Assembly: GCF_014334135.1 (NCBI RefSeq)
Contig: NZ_CP060497.1
Location: forward strand, 1,426,001 to 1,490,000
Length of the DNA stretch: 64,000 nucleotides
Reading direction: 5' to 3'
Source: Olivibacter sp. SDN3
GTDB lineage: Bacteria > Bacteroidota > Bacteroidia > Sphingobacteriales > Sphingobacteriaceae
In this document: positions 44,225-54,762 of the stretch, in pieces
Position numbering within the stretch: the first letter of the stretch is position 1
Layout: every line of letters begins with the position of its first letter
The notes under the pieces: generated by a model
The model's input: the letters and a program-made list of their open reading frames with translations, nothing else
Database searches by the model: none
What the model was told of the DNA's origin: nothing
Translations under genes and position numbers: made by a program

Positions 44225-45220
44225 TTATAAACCTAATTTGGCAGAGATATCCAGCATCCGTTCAATGGGTTTGCGTGCTCGTTCGATCACATCTCCCGAC
44301 AAATCGATCTCAGGTAGCTCGTATTTCATCGCATTATATAATTTCTCAAGCGTATTGAGCTTCATATGCGGACAATCATTACATGCACAGGCATTGTTAG
44401 GAGGTGCTGGTATAAAGGTTTTACTGGGATTAGCTTTCTGCATCTGATGTATGATACCGCTTTCTGTAGCAACAATAAAAGTATTTGCCTCATTGTTTAT
44501 GGTATATTTTAGCAAGCCGGTAGTAGATCCTATAAAATCTGCTTCGCGCAGTAAGTGTTCCTCACATTCCGGATGAGCGATAAATTTAGCTTCAGGATGC
44601 TTCCTTCTTAATTTATCAATCTTTTCCTGAGAAAAAATTTCATGAACCATACAAGCACCGTTCCATAAAACAAGATCTCTCCCCGTTTTCTTTTTTACAT
44701 AATCGCCGAGATTTTTGTCAGGTCCAAAAATAATTTTTTGATCCTTAGGTAAACTCTCCACAATTTGAACGGCATTAGATGAGGTACAAACAATGTCACT
44801 TAATGCTTTGAGTTCGGCTGTACAATTGACATAGGTAATAACAAGATGATCTGGGTGCTGCTCCTTAAACTTCGCAAATAAATGTGGTGGACAGCTATCA
44901 GATAATGAACAACCTGCTTTCAGATCAGGTAAGAGCACTTTTTTTGAAGGAGACAATATCTTCGCTGTCTCGGCCATGAAATGTACTCCGGCAAATACTA
45001 TGATTGAAGCGTCAGTCTTAGCTGCTTCCTGGGAAAGCCCTAAACTATCGCCAATATAATCTGCAATATCTTGTATTTCAGATTCTTGGTAATAATGTGC
45101 CAGGATTACTGCATTTTTTTCCCTTTTTAATCTGTTAATTTCTTCTACTAAATCTAACCTCGGATCAATCGCTTCGTCTATAAATCCTTTAGCATTTAGT
45201 TGTTCGGTATATATTTCCAT
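44225..45220 (-). CDS. nadA: Quinolinate synthase A
   Basis: A 331-residue Nad[57 protein letters not shown] (first cluster Cys), [24 protein letters not shown] (second), [23 protein letters not shown] and the final [20 protein letters not shown] that carries the last [4Fe-4S] Cys. Condenses iminoaspartate with dihydroxyacetone phosphate to quinolinate. Divergent from nadB across an intergenic region of about 480 bases; a TACTTTTG -7-like box lies at 45256-45249. Confidence 0.96.
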   Translation of the reverse strand: MEIYTEQLNAKGFIDEAIDPRLDLVEEINRLKREKNAVILAHYYQESEIQDIADYIGDSLGLSQEAAKTDASIIVFAGVHFMAETAKILSPSKKVLLPDLKAGCSLSDSCPPHLFAKFKEQHPDHLVITYVNCTAELKALSDIVCTSSNAVQIVESLPKDQKIIFGPDKNLGDYVKKKTGRDLVLWNGACMVHEIFSQEKIDKLRRKHPEAKFIAHPECEEHLLREADFIGSTTGLLKYTINNEANTFIVATESGIIHQMQKANPSKTFIPAPPNNACACNDCPHMKLNTLEKLYNAMKYELPEIDLSGDVIERARKPIERMLDISAKLGL

Positions 45221-45702
45221 TGTTCTACCTGAGCTTAAATATCAATTACAAAAGTACGCAAAGTATTTGAAATGGGTTTTCCTTTGGTTTTGCACAGTAT
45301 AACTAAAAACAATAATCTTTTTATATAAAAGCTTTTATCGTTTATTAGTGTGTTAGTATTGTTGGCAAATTTTCTTATCCAGATATTGTGATTTTGGATA
45401 TCTCTAATTTATTAACATTTTTTTAACATAAAATGAATGTTAAATGGCTGATTTACAAATGCGAGATTTTACGAGGATTTCTTTTTCCATATTTTATTGT
45501 CAGCATTTTTTTTCTATTTGATAGTTGAAAACTGACTTAGTAGTGACTTAGAAATTACTAATAAAAAAGGTTAAAATGTGTAGAGATATACTTTTTAACT
45601 ATTTATACTTTTTATTCCACTGTTATTTTACAAAAAAATCCACATCTTTAACATGGTTTTCCACCATTTCGGTGGACAATTTATTATGATAATTTTTTCA
45701 AG
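45221..45702. other. AT-rich nadA-nadB intergenic region with DnaA-box-like words
   Basis: About 480 bases without a gene, strongly AT-rich. It contains several words close to the DnaA box TTATCCACA: TTATCCAGA (45375-45383), AAATCCACA (45636-45644), TTTTCCACC (45657-45665) and, inverted, TTGTCCACC (45679-45671). The last two form a small hairpin CCACC-ATTTC-GGTGG. Together with the parS sites nearby this could be origin-linked, but none of the boxes is perfect. It also carries the nadA and nadB promoters. Confidence 0.4.
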
Positions 45703-47289
45703 ATGACGGATGTTGATTTCTTGGTGATAGGTTCTGGTATTGCAGGCCTAAGTTTTGCTCTTAAGGCTGCTGAATATGGTAAGGTTCTGATAGTTACAAA
45801 ATCAAATGAAGATGAATCAAACACAAAGTATGCACAAGGTGGTGTAGCAGTAGTTGTGGATAAGTCTGATAGCTTTGAGAAGCATATAGCTGATACTCTG
45901 ATAGCTGGAGATGGATTGTGTGATGAACGAATTGTGGAAATCGTTGTAAAGGAAGGACCAGAGAGAATTAGGGAAATTATTGGGTACGGTACGAATTTCG
46001 ACGAGATAAAGGAAGGAAGTTATGATCTCGCCAAAGAGGGTGGCCACTCTGCCCATAGAATATTACATTATAAGGATGTTACGGGGTTTGAAATAGAGCG
46101 CGCATTGTTAGAGCAGGTACATAAATCTTCCAACATAAAGATATTAACTCATTATTTTGCGGTGGATTTGATTACTCAACATCATCTGGGAGCTTTTGTT
46201 AATAAGCATAGTGACGATATTACCTGCTACGGTATTTATGCATTTAATACGGAAACGAATGTAGTGGAGAAGATTACCAGTAAGATTACCGTAATGGCTG
46301 CAGGTGGTGCTGGACATATTTATTCATCAACTACAAATCCGGTGATTGCTACAGGTGATGGTATTGCTATGGTATACCGTGCTAAAGGAAAGGTTAGGAA
46401 TATGGAGTTTATTCAGTTTCATCCTACCTCTTTATATAATCCAGGTGAATATCCCTCGTTCTTAATATCAGAGGCACTACGGGGTTTTGGCGCAGTGCTA
46501 AGGAGAAAATCCGGTGAGGAGTTTATGCAGGAGTATGATGAAAGAGGCTCGTTGGCACCTCGGGATATTGTGGCGAGGGCAATTGATAATGAAATGAAGA
46601 AATCGGGTGATGATTTTGTTTACCTGGATATTACGCATAAGAACCGAGCGGAGCTTTTAAGTCATTTTCCTAATATTTATGCAAAATGCTTAAGCGTAGG
46701 AATAGATCTTACTCGTGATTATATACCGGTGACACCCGCCGCGCATTATCTCTGTGGAGGTATCTTAGTTGATGAATATGGGCAATCGTCTATTAAAAAT
46801 CTTTACGCGTGTGGTGAATGCTCTTCAACGGGTTTGCACGGTGCTAATAGGTTGGCATCCAACTCATTACTTGAAGCTTTGATCTTCGCTCATCGGATTT
46901 TTAGACATGCTGTGGATAAATTTGTTGCTATTACTATGCCTGCTAGCATACCTGATTGGGATGATACCGACACACATTTGTCTAATGAAGATATTTTAGT
47001 TACCCATAACTTACGGGAAACTCAAAAAATAATGAGCGATTATGTAGGTATCGTGCGTTCTGATTTTCGTTTGGAACGGGCGATGAGGCGACTTAAATTG
47101 TTATATGAAGAAACAGAGGAGTTTTATAAAAATACCAAGTTATCGGTAAAACTTTGTGAATTACGTAATATCATTCAGGTTTCTTACATTGTTATTAAGT
47201 CTGCAATGGAAAGAAAGGAGAGTCGGGGATTGCATTATACAACTGATTACCCTATTCACGCGGAACGAATCGACGATACTATATTTTAA
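45703..47289 (+). CDS. nadB: L-aspartate oxidase
   Basis: A 528-residue flavoenzyme: N-terminal FAD site (FLVIGSGIAGLSFALKAAEYG), STKYAQGGVAVV-like segment (SNTKYAQGGVAVVVD), HSAHRILHYKDVTGFEIERAL, EFIQFHPTSLY, EALRGFGAVLRRKSGEEFM, LAPRDIVARAID, PVTPAAHYLCGGILVDEYG and SSTGLHGANRLASNSLLEAL. Oxidises L-aspartate to iminoaspartate for NadA, the first step of de novo NAD synthesis. Followed 12 bases later by the carbonic-anhydrase-like gene. Confidence 0.96.
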   Translation: MTDVDFLVIGSGIAGLSFALKAAEYGKVLIVTKSNEDESNTKYAQGGVAVVVDKSDSFEKHIADTLIAGDGLCDERIVEIVVKEGPERIREIIGYGTNFDEIKEGSYDLAKEGGHSAHRILHYKDVTGFEIERALLEQVHKSSNIKILTHYFAVDLITQHHLGAFVNKHSDDITCYGIYAFNTETNVVEKITSKITVMAAGGAGHIYSSTTNPVIATGDGIAMVYRAKGKVRNMEFIQFHPTSLYNPGEYPSFLISEALRGFGAVLRRKSGEEFMQEYDERGSLAPRDIVARAIDNEMKKSGDDFVYLDITHKNRAELLSHFPNIYAKCLSVGIDLTRDYIPVTPAAHYLCGGILVDEYGQSSIKNLYACGECSSTGLHGANRLASNSLLEALIFAHRIFRHAVDKFVAITMPASIPDWDDTDTHLSNEDILVTHNLRETQKIMSDYVGIVRSDFRLERAMRRLKLLYEETEEFYKNTKLSVKLCELRNIIQVSYIVIKSAMERKESRGLHYTTDYPIHAERIDDTIF

Positions 47290-47301
47290 AATATTAAATT
47301 T

Positions 47302-47817
47302 ATGGCCTTGATTAAGTCGGTATTAGGTAAGACACCAGTAATTGCAGAGGATTGTTTTTTAACGGAAAATGCAACCATTGTTGGCGATGTTAGCATCGGA
47401 AAATCATGTTCTATTTGGTTTCATGCGGTGATACGAGGAGATGTTAATTACATAAGGATTGGTAATTATACGAACATTCAGGACGGTGTAGTTATACATG
47501 GTACTTATAAACGAAACGGCACTGATATAGGTAATTATGTGAATATAGGGCATAATGCTTTGGTACACGGTTGCGTATTAAAAGACCATTGTCTGGTAGG
47601 GATGGGTTCCATAGTGATGGACCGAGCGGTTGTTGAGGAGTATGTAATAATTGCTGCTGGTGCGGTAGTACTGGAGAATATGGTGTGTGAAAGTGGTTAT
47701 TTATATGCTGGTATCCCCGCGAAGAAGATTAAACCTATTAATGAAGAGCAAAGACTTATGTTAGATAAGTTACCGCACAATTATGTTATGTATGCATCCT
47801 GGTTTGAAGATAATTAA
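47302..47817 (+). CDS. Gamma-carbonic-anhydrase-like hexapeptide-repeat protein
   Basis: A 171-residue left-handed beta-helix protein. Hexapeptide repeats run from ENATIVGDVSIGKSCSIW to YVIIAAGAVVLENM. The zinc ligands of the gamma-class are seen in DGVVIHG and IGHNALVHGC (three His). The YrdA/PaaY family. Lies directly behind nadB, 12 bases away. Carbonic anhydrase activity is possible but many relatives lack it. Confidence 0.88.
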   Translation: MALIKSVLGKTPVIAEDCFLTENATIVGDVSIGKSCSIWFHAVIRGDVNYIRIGNYTNIQDGVVIHGTYKRNGTDIGNYVNIGHNALVHGCVLKDHCLVGMGSIVMDRAVVEEYVIIAAGAVVLENMVCESGYLYAGIPAKKIKPINEEQRLMLDKLPHNYVMYASWFEDN

Positions 47818-47837
47818 TCAATTGAAGACATTAATTA

Positions 47838-49517
47838 TCAGTTGTCATCTAAAGGAGGTATATCAATTGGTTCTTCCTGTTCCCAATTGGGGCGTACGGT
47901 AATGATTTTTTCGTGATACCATATAATTTCTGGAAGTGTTCGTTTTTCTACGTTTACAGGATCCCATTTGTTATTTTTGTTCTTATCATAAACAGCACGG
48001 ATGAGATATTTTCCCCCGGGAAATTGTTTGAATATTAGCCTTTCAGATTTCCTTACAGCTCTTGATTCAAATATTCTGTCTTTTTTATCGTTAGTTATTT
48101 GTATAAGATATTGATTTCCTATAGTATCTGGAACATTAACTTGAAGGATGATGTCTCCGAAATTTTCTGTTTCATCCAATGTGAATTTTCTTGTTACATC
48201 TTTTGATTTCTCTCCGAAATAACCTTGAAATGCATCTTCTTTTAGTACTAATTCGTAGTTTCTTTTGGCTCTCCAATTGTACCTTAAAATGTATTTTTTG
48301 TTGTCGTTGGTGTCTGCAGTCAGTTGGAAGTTCTTTCTGGCAATAGAATCCTCGGTAAGTACAATGTTCTGCTTGTTTACAGATTTTATAGGTGCAGTGC
48401 TTTGCAGTATGATATGTTTAATCTTATTTACTTTTTGTCCGTTGAGATTATCTGTAATAATGAGGTCCCTATCATATTTTTCGTTTCTACTTCTTCTTAT
48501 ATTTACAGAATCGAGTAGTTCGTTATGGTCGTAAAATTGAACCTTTAAGGAATCGAAAGTTAATTCTGACAACCACATGGTAGCGCTGTCTTTTTTCGAC
48601 GAGTAGGATATTAGTTTGTTCTCATTCAGATCTTCTGGTTTTACGATTCTGATATCTGGATTATCAAGGGGTTTATTAAAGGAGAAGGTAATCGTGCCAT
48701 TTTTTTCAATTTTTCTGTCTACCAATCTGAATTTTGGAGGAATGGCTTTGGAAACGGTAAGCTTAATATTGTTGGTGTCTTTATTTAAATGAAAGGAGTC
48801 TATTAAAAAACCTATTTCTTCATCATCTGAATTATAGATTCTATCGCCATTTTGTTCTTTTAGTGCATAGATTCTGTAGGTATCTTCTTTAAGATTTTTT
48901 AGGTTAAAATTACCTGAAGAATCTGTAAGTGTGAATATATTAGCCTTGCGTTTTCCAAATATCGAATCTTGACGCGTGGGAATAAGTAAAACAGTAGCTT
49001 CTTCTTCTTTTTCTAAACTCAGCGCATTGGTAACATTTCCCGAGACATTTAGTGAATCTATTTCATCTCCGGTTGCAAAAACGTAGCTGTAATTTAATAA
49101 TGGATTTCCTTCGTTATAGTCGCCTATAGCTTTGCCGAAATTTATGGTGTAGGTTGTTTTCTCTTCTAACGAATCCGGTAAGGTAATGATCAAGGATCGC
49201 TTTCTAACCTTATAGGTTGGAAGTTTATCCATGTCTGGTGTTATACTTATTTCTTTGAATTCATTCTGTAATTTTATATACTCGTCAAATTCAATAACAA
49301 TCTCTTCTTCTTCAAAGTTTCTGGTGAGGTTAGTTGGAGATTCACTTAATATTTTTGGTGGGATACTATCTTTGGGTCCACCCATAGGTTGCTGTACGCT
49401 TGCGCAATGTGTATTGAATAGTGTAAGGCCTATAAATAAAACCAAAATGAGCCATTTTAATTTTAAGGCTATTTTAGCGCCTTCTGAAAGATTTTTTAGT
49501 TTTTTGGATAAACGCAT
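47838..49517 (-). CDS. Ig-like domain lipoprotein (Bacteroidota)
   Basis: A 559-residue protein with a long N-terminal leader: LKWLILVLFIGLTLFNTHC gives a lipobox Cys near residue 38. SVQQPMGGPKDSIPPKIL and SPTNLTRNFEEEEIVIEFDEYI then start an Ig-like (Big_5) domain common in Bacteroidota surface lipoproteins. Several further beta domains follow, including a carboxypeptidase-regulatory-like one (TDSSGNFNLKNLKEDTYRIYALKE). Function unknown; likely at the envelope. Convergent with the hexapeptide gene. Confidence 0.82.
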   Translation of the reverse strand: MRLSKKLKNLSEGAKIALKLKWLILVLFIGLTLFNTHCASVQQPMGGPKDSIPPKILSESPTNLTRNFEEEEIVIEFDEYIKLQNEFKEISITPDMDKLPTYKVRKRSLIITLPDSLEEKTTYTINFGKAIGDYNEGNPLLNYSYVFATGDEIDSLNVSGNVTNALSLEKEEEATVLLIPTRQDSIFGKRKANIFTLTDSSGNFNLKNLKEDTYRIYALKEQNGDRIYNSDDEEIGFLIDSFHLNKDTNNIKLTVSKAIPPKFRLVDRKIEKNGTITFSFNKPLDNPDIRIVKPEDLNENKLISYSSKKDSATMWLSELTFDSLKVQFYDHNELLDSVNIRRSRNEKYDRDLIITDNLNGQKVNKIKHIILQSTAPIKSVNKQNIVLTEDSIARKNFQLTADTNDNKKYILRYNWRAKRNYELVLKEDAFQGYFGEKSKDVTRKFTLDETENFGDIILQVNVPDTIGNQYLIQITNDKKDRIFESRAVRKSERLIFKQFPGGKYLIRAVYDKNKNNKWDPVNVEKRTLPEIIWYHEKIITVRPNWEQEEPIDIPPLDDN

Positions 49518-49608
49518 CGGAATTTCTAAAATAATGGCTCAGAATTGATTATTTTACAGTATTATTTATTTTAGTTAACTAGTTGATTTATAAGTTTTTA
49601 TAAAAAAA

Positions 49609-51468
49609 TTATGACATATGCACCATTAGTACACTTACATCTGCCGGTGATACACCGGAAATTCTAGATGCTTGGCCTAAGGTACGTGGCTTTATCTTGA
49701 TTAGTTTTTCTCTTGCCTCTTTTGATAGCGATACTAGTGTAGTATAGTCAAATGATGGGTTGATTTCTTTGTCTTCCATCTTTTTCATTTTGTTAACTAT
49801 TTCTATTTCTTTCTCAAAGTAGCTATCATATTTTACTTTGATTTCTGCCTGTTCGATTACTTCTTGATCATATTTTGATAATATCGATTGGAATGTCTGA
49901 CTTGAACGTGCTAGATCAAAAATGCTTACTTGTGGGCGAGTAAGAACATTGAACATTTTTATATTTTGCGTAAGTGGACTGGAATTTAAATCGCTTAAAA
50001 TTATATTCATGTCTTTTGCATTGATAGACGTTTTTCTCAGGTAATTAACAAGCTCATCTGATTGGTTTACTTTATTAGTAACTTTTTCGAGAACATTATC
50101 AGTTACCAATCCTAGACGATGCGCAATTGGTGTAAGCCGGGCATCGGCGTTATCTTGTCTTAGAAGTAATCGGTGTTCTGCCCTAGAAGTAAACATCCGA
50201 TAAGGTTCTTCGGTACCCTTTGTTATTAAATCATCAATCAACACGCCTATATAGGATTCAGATCTTTTTAAAATGAGTTCATGTAGATTATTGATTGATT
50301 GATGAGCATTTATTCCCGCGATTAACCCTTGACTGGCAGCTTCTTCATAACCTGTTGTACCGTTGATTTGGCCGGCAAAAAATAGATTTTTAACTAGTTT
50401 TGTTTCAAGCGTTGCATCTAACTGCATAGGTGGAAAATAATCATATTCGATTGCATAACCTGGACGGAACATTTTAGCATTTTCAAAACCGGGAATTTTG
50501 GTTAACGCTTTATATTGTACGTCTTCTGGTAGCGATGTTGAAAAGCCGTTTACGTAAATTTCACATGTTTTCCAGCCCTCGGGCTCTACAAATATCTGAT
50601 GTCGATCTCTTTCGGCAAATCTATTTATCTTATCTTCAATAGAAGGGCAATATCTTGGTCCCAAACCTTTGATACGGCCGGTGAACATAGGCGATTTTTC
50701 AAAACCTTCTTTCAGTGTTTCGTGTACATCTTGATTGGTATAAGTGATCCAACAGCATCGTTGTTCTGTAGGTATTTTTACATTTCGAAAAGAGAATTTA
50801 CCTCTTTTTTTATCCCCCCATTGCTCCTCCATTTTGGTATAATCTAAACTTCTGCCATCGACACGCGGCGGTGTTCCAGTTTTCATTCTTCCTGACTCAA
50901 AACCGATACTCACGAGTTGTTCTGTTAATCCGGTAGCAGCTTTCTCACCTGTTCTGCCTCCGCCGAATTTTTTCTCACCGATATGTATGGTACCGTTTAG
51001 AAAGGTGCCATTGGTTAATATAACAGCTTCACATATTATGGTTATACCCAAGGAAGTTACTACCCCTTTAGCCTGACCTTTTTTAACAATAATTTCTTTA
51101 ACAGTATCTTGCCATATATCAATATTTTCTATATTTTCCAATTGTAACCGCCATTCTTCAGCAAAGCGCATACGATCGTTTTGCGTACGTGGACTCCACA
51201 TGGCTGGACCCTTTGACAGGTTAAGCATCCGAAATTGGATGGTTGTTTTATCTGCTATAATACCAGAGTAACCCCCTAATGCATCAATTTCCCGCACGAT
51301 TTGACCTTTAGCAACACCTCCCATCGCCGGGTTGCAGCTCATTTGTGCAATAGTACCCATGTTCATCGTTATGAGTAGTACTTTTGAACCTAAATTAGCT
51401 GCGGCTGCGGCTGCCTCACAACCTGCGTGCCCTGCTCCTACTATTATGATATCGTATTTTGGAAACAT
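49609..51468 (-). CDS. mnmG: tRNA uridine-5-carboxymethylaminomethyl modification enzyme MnmG (GidA)
   Basis: A 619-residue protein: FAD Rossmann site [21 protein letters not shown], then [122 protein letters not shown] and [21 protein letters not shown]. With MnmE it modifies wobble uridines of tRNA. Two parS-like sites sit between its start and the upstream ABC-F gene. mnmG lies near the origin in many bacteria. Confidence 0.97.
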   Translation of the reverse strand: MFPKYDIIIVGAGHAGCEAAAAAANLGSKVLLITMNMGTIAQMSCNPAMGGVAKGQIVREIDALGGYSGIIADKTTIQFRMLNLSKGPAMWSPRTQNDRMRFAEEWRLQLENIENIDIWQDTVKEIIVKKGQAKGVVTSLGITIICEAVILTNGTFLNGTIHIGEKKFGGGRTGEKAATGLTEQLVSIGFESGRMKTGTPPRVDGRSLDYTKMEEQWGDKKRGKFSFRNVKIPTEQRCCWITYTNQDVHETLKEGFEKSPMFTGRIKGLGPRYCPSIEDKINRFAERDRHQIFVEPEGWKTCEIYVNGFSTSLPEDVQYKALTKIPGFENAKMFRPGYAIEYDYFPPMQLDATLETKLVKNLFFAGQINGTTGYEEAASQGLIAGINAHQSINNLHELILKRSESYIGVLIDDLITKGTEEPYRMFTSRAEHRLLLRQDNADARLTPIAHRLGLVTDNVLEKVTNKVNQSDELVNYLRKTSINAKDMNIILSDLNSSPLTQNIKMFNVLTRPQVSIFDLARSSQTFQSILSKYDQEVIEQAEIKVKYDSYFEKEIEIVNKMKKMEDKEINPSFDYTTLVSLSKEAREKLIKIKPRTLGQASRISGVSPADVSVLMVHMS

Positions 51469-51478
51469 ATCTATTTGA

Positions 51479-51518
51479 GTTCCACGTGAAACTTAATAGC
51501 TAAAGTTTCACGTGGAAC
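51479..51518. promoter_or_regulatory. Two inverted parS-type sites upstream of mnmG
   Basis: GTTCCACGTGAAACTT (51479-51494) and AAGTTTCACGTGGAAC (51503-51518) are perfect inverted copies around an 8-base spacer. Each holds a 14-base parS core (GTTCCACGTGAAAC and GTTTCACGTGGAAC) of the widely conserved ParB site. They lie in the 60-base gap between the ABC-F gene end and mnmG. There is no T run, so terminator function is unlikely. Confidence 0.78.
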
Positions 51519-51528
51519 GTTTATTTTA

Positions 51529-53385
51529 TCAAATTAATTCACCTAATTCTAGCCAGCGTTCACTTTTTATCTCTAACTCTCTATTTAAAAACTCAATTGT
51601 TGTGGCTAGCTTTGAAAGCTCTTCATGATGAGTGGTTTTTTTTAACTCATCGGTTTTTATTTTAATTTTTTTCTCTAATGAGGTTATTTCCTGATCAAGA
51701 TTTTCGAATTCTTTTCGCTCTTTATAGGATATTTTCCTCCTCGCAGTTTCTTGTTGCTTTATTTGGATTGTTTTTTTTGATTCTTGTATCTTTTTCTCTT
51801 TTGATGATAAACGTTCTTCTGCTTTAAAATCAGTGTAGTTTCCATTATATATGGTAATATTACCTGAATCAAAAATAAATAATTGATCTGTTAATCGATC
51901 AATTAAATATCTATCATGCGAAACCAAAATAAGCACGCCAGAAAAATTGGTTAAAAAAGATTCGAGTACGTTGAGGGTATCGATATCTAAATCGTTCGTT
52001 GGTTCGTCAAGAATGAGAAAATTCGGGTTTTGCATGAGAATACGCATGAGCTGCAATCTTTTTTTCTCTCCCCCGCTTAACTTTTCAACGAAACCAAATT
52101 GCTTTTCTGGCGGAAAAAGAAAATGTGTTAATAGTTGAGAAGCAGTAATAGTATCGCCGTTATCCATTGTAATATATTCGGCTACATTTTTTACGATATC
52201 TATTACGCGTTCATTATTAGAGAAGGAAAGACCGCCTTGTTTGTAATAACCGTAAACAGTAGTCTCGCCCACGGTTATCGTGCCTTCTATAGGAGATAGT
52301 GCTTTGGTTATTAAGTTTAGGAAAGTTGATTTTCCACTTCCATTTTTTCCGGCCAAGCCTATCCTATCACCTTTTTTGAAAGTATAGGAAAAGTTATTAA
52401 TAATTTTTTTTTCTCCAAATGATACGGATACATCTGTTAATTCTAAAATTTTTCCGCCTTGCCTACTCATTTTCACACTGAGTTCGATGGTTTCTCGGTT
52501 ATTGTTGTTTTTTGTTTTTTCTTCTAAGTCATAAAAAGCATTTATCCTGGACTTCGATTTTGTGCCCCTTGCTTGTGGTTGCCTTCTCATCCATTCTAAT
52601 TCTTTGCGAAGAAGGTTTTTGTTTTTCTCTAGGGTGGAAGCGTCACTTGCTTCACGTTCGGCTTTTTTCTCCAGGAAATTGCTATAGTTACCTTTATAAC
52701 TATATAATTGAGCGTTGTGCAGCTCTTTTATTTCCGTACAGATATTATCTAGAAAGTAACGGTCGTGTGTAACGAGTAAAAGTGTTTTTTGACCGACTGT
52801 TAGTATTTTCTCCAACCACTCTATTGTTTCCAGATCTAGGTGATTGGTAGGTTCATCTAGTATATAGATATCAGGATCATCTATCAGCAGCTTAGCTAGT
52901 GACAGTCTCTTTCGCTGCCCACCAGATAAACTTTTGATCGATTGTTTTAAATCGGTGATACCTAACCTATTTAAGATAATTTTTATGCTGTCTTCATAAG
53001 ACCAGGCATCCTTTACCGTTAGTTCTTCTATGAGTCTGGTGAGCAAGTGTTGGTCGTGATTTGGCGTATCAATCAGCGCCTCATACTGTTTTATTAGTTG
53101 CTGAGTTTCATTATCTAAGCTATAAATGAAATCTTCTATTTTTTCTAAGGCAGTAAAATCAGGTTCTTGCTCCAGATACCCTATTTTGATATCTCGGGTA
53201 GATACTGTTTTTCCTTCTAAAGGTATAATTTTTCCAGCGAGTATTTTTAAGAGCGTAGATTTGCCCGTGCCATTGACACCTACCAGTGCTGTTCTATCTC
53301 CTTTCTGTAAACCGAATGTAAGGTTTTTAAATAACCATTTATCGCCGAACGTATGTCCTATTTGCTCTGTTGATAATATACTCAC
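51529..53385 (-). CDS. ABC-F family ATPase (Uup-like)
   Basis: A 618-residue soluble protein with two ATPase domains and no membrane segments. Walker A GVNGTGKSTLLKIL and signature LSGGQRKRLSLAKLL with DIYILDEPTNHLD lie in the first half; GKNGSGKSTFLNLI, LSGGEKKRLQLMRIL and NFLILDEPTNDLD lie in the second. An inter-domain linker (KKAEREASDASTLEKNKNL to WMRRQPQARGTKSK) and a C-terminal coiled coil (about 540-618) point to Uup, which binds DNA or ribosomes. It overlaps the upstream oxidoreductase gene by 4 bases and precedes mnmG. Confidence 0.93.
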   Translation of the reverse strand: MSILSTEQIGHTFGDKWLFKNLTFGLQKGDRTALVGVNGTGKSTLLKILAGKIIPLEGKTVSTRDIKIGYLEQEPDFTALEKIEDFIYSLDNETQQLIKQYEALIDTPNHDQHLLTRLIEELTVKDAWSYEDSIKIILNRLGITDLKQSIKSLSGGQRKRLSLAKLLIDDPDIYILDEPTNHLDLETIEWLEKILTVGQKTLLLVTHDRYFLDNICTEIKELHNAQLYSYKGNYSNFLEKKAEREASDASTLEKNKNLLRKELEWMRRQPQARGTKSKSRINAFYDLEEKTKNNNNRETIELSVKMSRQGGKILELTDVSVSFGEKKIINNFSYTFKKGDRIGLAGKNGSGKSTFLNLITKALSPIEGTITVGETTVYGYYKQGGLSFSNNERVIDIVKNVAEYITMDNGDTITASQLLTHFLFPPEKQFGFVEKLSGGEKKRLQLMRILMQNPNFLILDEPTNDLDIDTLNVLESFLTNFSGVLILVSHDRYLIDRLTDQLFIFDSGNITIYNGNYTDFKAEERLSSKEKKIQESKKTIQIKQQETARRKISYKERKEFENLDQEITSLEKKIKIKTDELKKTTHHEELSKLATTIEFLNRELEIKSERWLELGELI

Positions 53386-54032
53386 GCAATTTCTTTAATT
53401 TCGTCTGACTTGAATATGTGCAACCCTTGGTTATTGTTTAATGCTTGATTAAACATCGCAGCTGCAACAGTTTTAGCAGAAATACTTCTATATTTTTTTA
53501 ACGATCCTACAAGTAATGGATTTATGAAATAGAAGATTTTTTCTGTTATCTCTTCTACATTCCTTTTCTCTTTTCTGCTACCAGTTAATAAAGAGGGTTG
53601 ATAGATATTTATACTTTGGAAGGGCAATAATTTTATATCTCTCTCGAGTTCACCTTTTGTTTTATTGTAAAATATCATTGAATGTTGGTCGGCCCCAAGG
53701 GCTGACACTAAATGAAAATGTTTAGTACCGTTCTCCAATCCGATTGCTGCTGCCATTAAAGGAAAATCGTGATCGATTTTATAATATTCATCTTTGTCCG
53801 GCGTTTTGTTTTTTGTTGTTCCTAAACAACAAAAAATATGATCAGCTATCAATTCTTTTTGGTGCAATTTAAGCGCTTCCATCCCATCTATAATTTGCTC
53901 TATTTTAGGGGAATTAATAGCTATTTTCTTGCGAGTGTATAATATAACTTTTTGAAAATCAACACTTTCAATTAAATAGGTGAGTAGATACCCTCCTACT
54001 AGCCCACTTGCCCCATAGATCAACGCTGTCAT
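53382..54032 (-). CDS. NAD(P)-binding oxidoreductase-like protein (atypical SDR, HTATIP2-like)
   Basis: A 216-residue Rossmann protein: TALIYGASGLVGGYLLTYLIE (nucleotide loop), FCCLGTTKNKTPDKDEYYKID, FHLVSALGADQHSMIFYNKTKGELERDI (Ser and YxxxK-like residues) and IYQPSLLTGSRKEKR. This is the atypical short-chain dehydrogenase group of YwnB/HTATIP2-like proteins. Its stop overlaps the ABC-F start by 4 bases (translational coupling). Substrate unknown. Confidence 0.83.
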   Translation of the reverse strand: MTALIYGASGLVGGYLLTYLIESVDFQKVILYTRKKIAINSPKIEQIIDGMEALKLHQKELIADHIFCCLGTTKNKTPDKDEYYKIDHDFPLMAAAIGLENGTKHFHLVSALGADQHSMIFYNKTKGELERDIKLLPFQSINIYQPSLLTGSRKEKRNVEEITEKIFYFINPLLVGSLKKYRSISAKTVAAAMFNQALNNNQGLHIFKSDEIKEIA

Positions 54033-54304
54033 ATATACGGTATTATGCTAAAATTATTGCAAAAATAAGTAATATTCTGAACATTACGGAGCATTCATTA
54101 CACCTAAGTGTCATTTCTTAATGACCGATGTGTATCTATTTTTAGGCTATATATGTCAAATTACTTTTAACTATTTACGCTTAAGGTAAGATAAACAGGC
54201 GTATGTTATAAGGTTAAATATATTATAAGGAGAAAGTAAGCTGGGTAATGATAATAATAAAGGTGTAAAAAAGAAAAGGCTAAGCTAAAAAAAGCGGCTT
54301 GGTT

Positions 54305-54691
54305 TTAATTAAGCTTATGATCAGGCATTAAATTGAATTTGGGAATGGCTACATCAAATAAGGATCCATCAATTTCTTTTAGCATTTGATAACTACCCGC
54401 CATACTTCCCATATCACTTTTAAGATTGCATCCTGAAACGTATTCGTATTGTTGCCCAGGTGCAATAATAGGTTGTTGACCTACAACTCCTTCCCCTTCC
54501 ACTTCCCTATGGGTGCCGGTTGAATCAAAGATGAACCAGTGTCTTCTCAGCAATTGTACACTGTAATTACCCATATTTTCAATAGTGATCTTATAGGCAA
54601 ACATGAAGTGTTCGTTTTCAGGATTAGAGTATTCGGGTTGGTATACCGCCTCTACCGAAACCTTGACTCCTTCGGTAATCTCTGTAACCAT
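54305..54691 (-). CDS. apaG: ApaG protein
   Basis: A single immunoglobulin-like ApaG domain: VTEITEGVKVSVEAVYQPEYS, FAYKITIENMGNYSVQLLRRHW, GEGVVGQQPIIAPGQQYEYVSGC and MAGSYQMLKEIDGSLFDVAIPKF. The ATG at 54691 is preferred to the TTG at 54712. ApaG is linked to cobalt resistance and Mg/Co balance in enterobacteria; the biochemical role is unclear. It stands alone, with 272 AT-rich bases upstream of the oxidoreductase gene that show nothing recognisable. Confidence 0.92.
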   Translation of the reverse strand: MVTEITEGVKVSVEAVYQPEYSNPENEHFMFAYKITIENMGNYSVQLLRRHWFIFDSTGTHREVEGEGVVGQQPIIAPGQQYEYVSGCNLKSDMGSMAGSYQMLKEIDGSLFDVAIPKFNLMPDHKLN

Positions 54692-54762
54692 AATCAAAAG
54701 AATTTCCGGCAAGATAGGAAATGATGGAATAAAATAGAAATAATGAATGATTAAATATTTAT

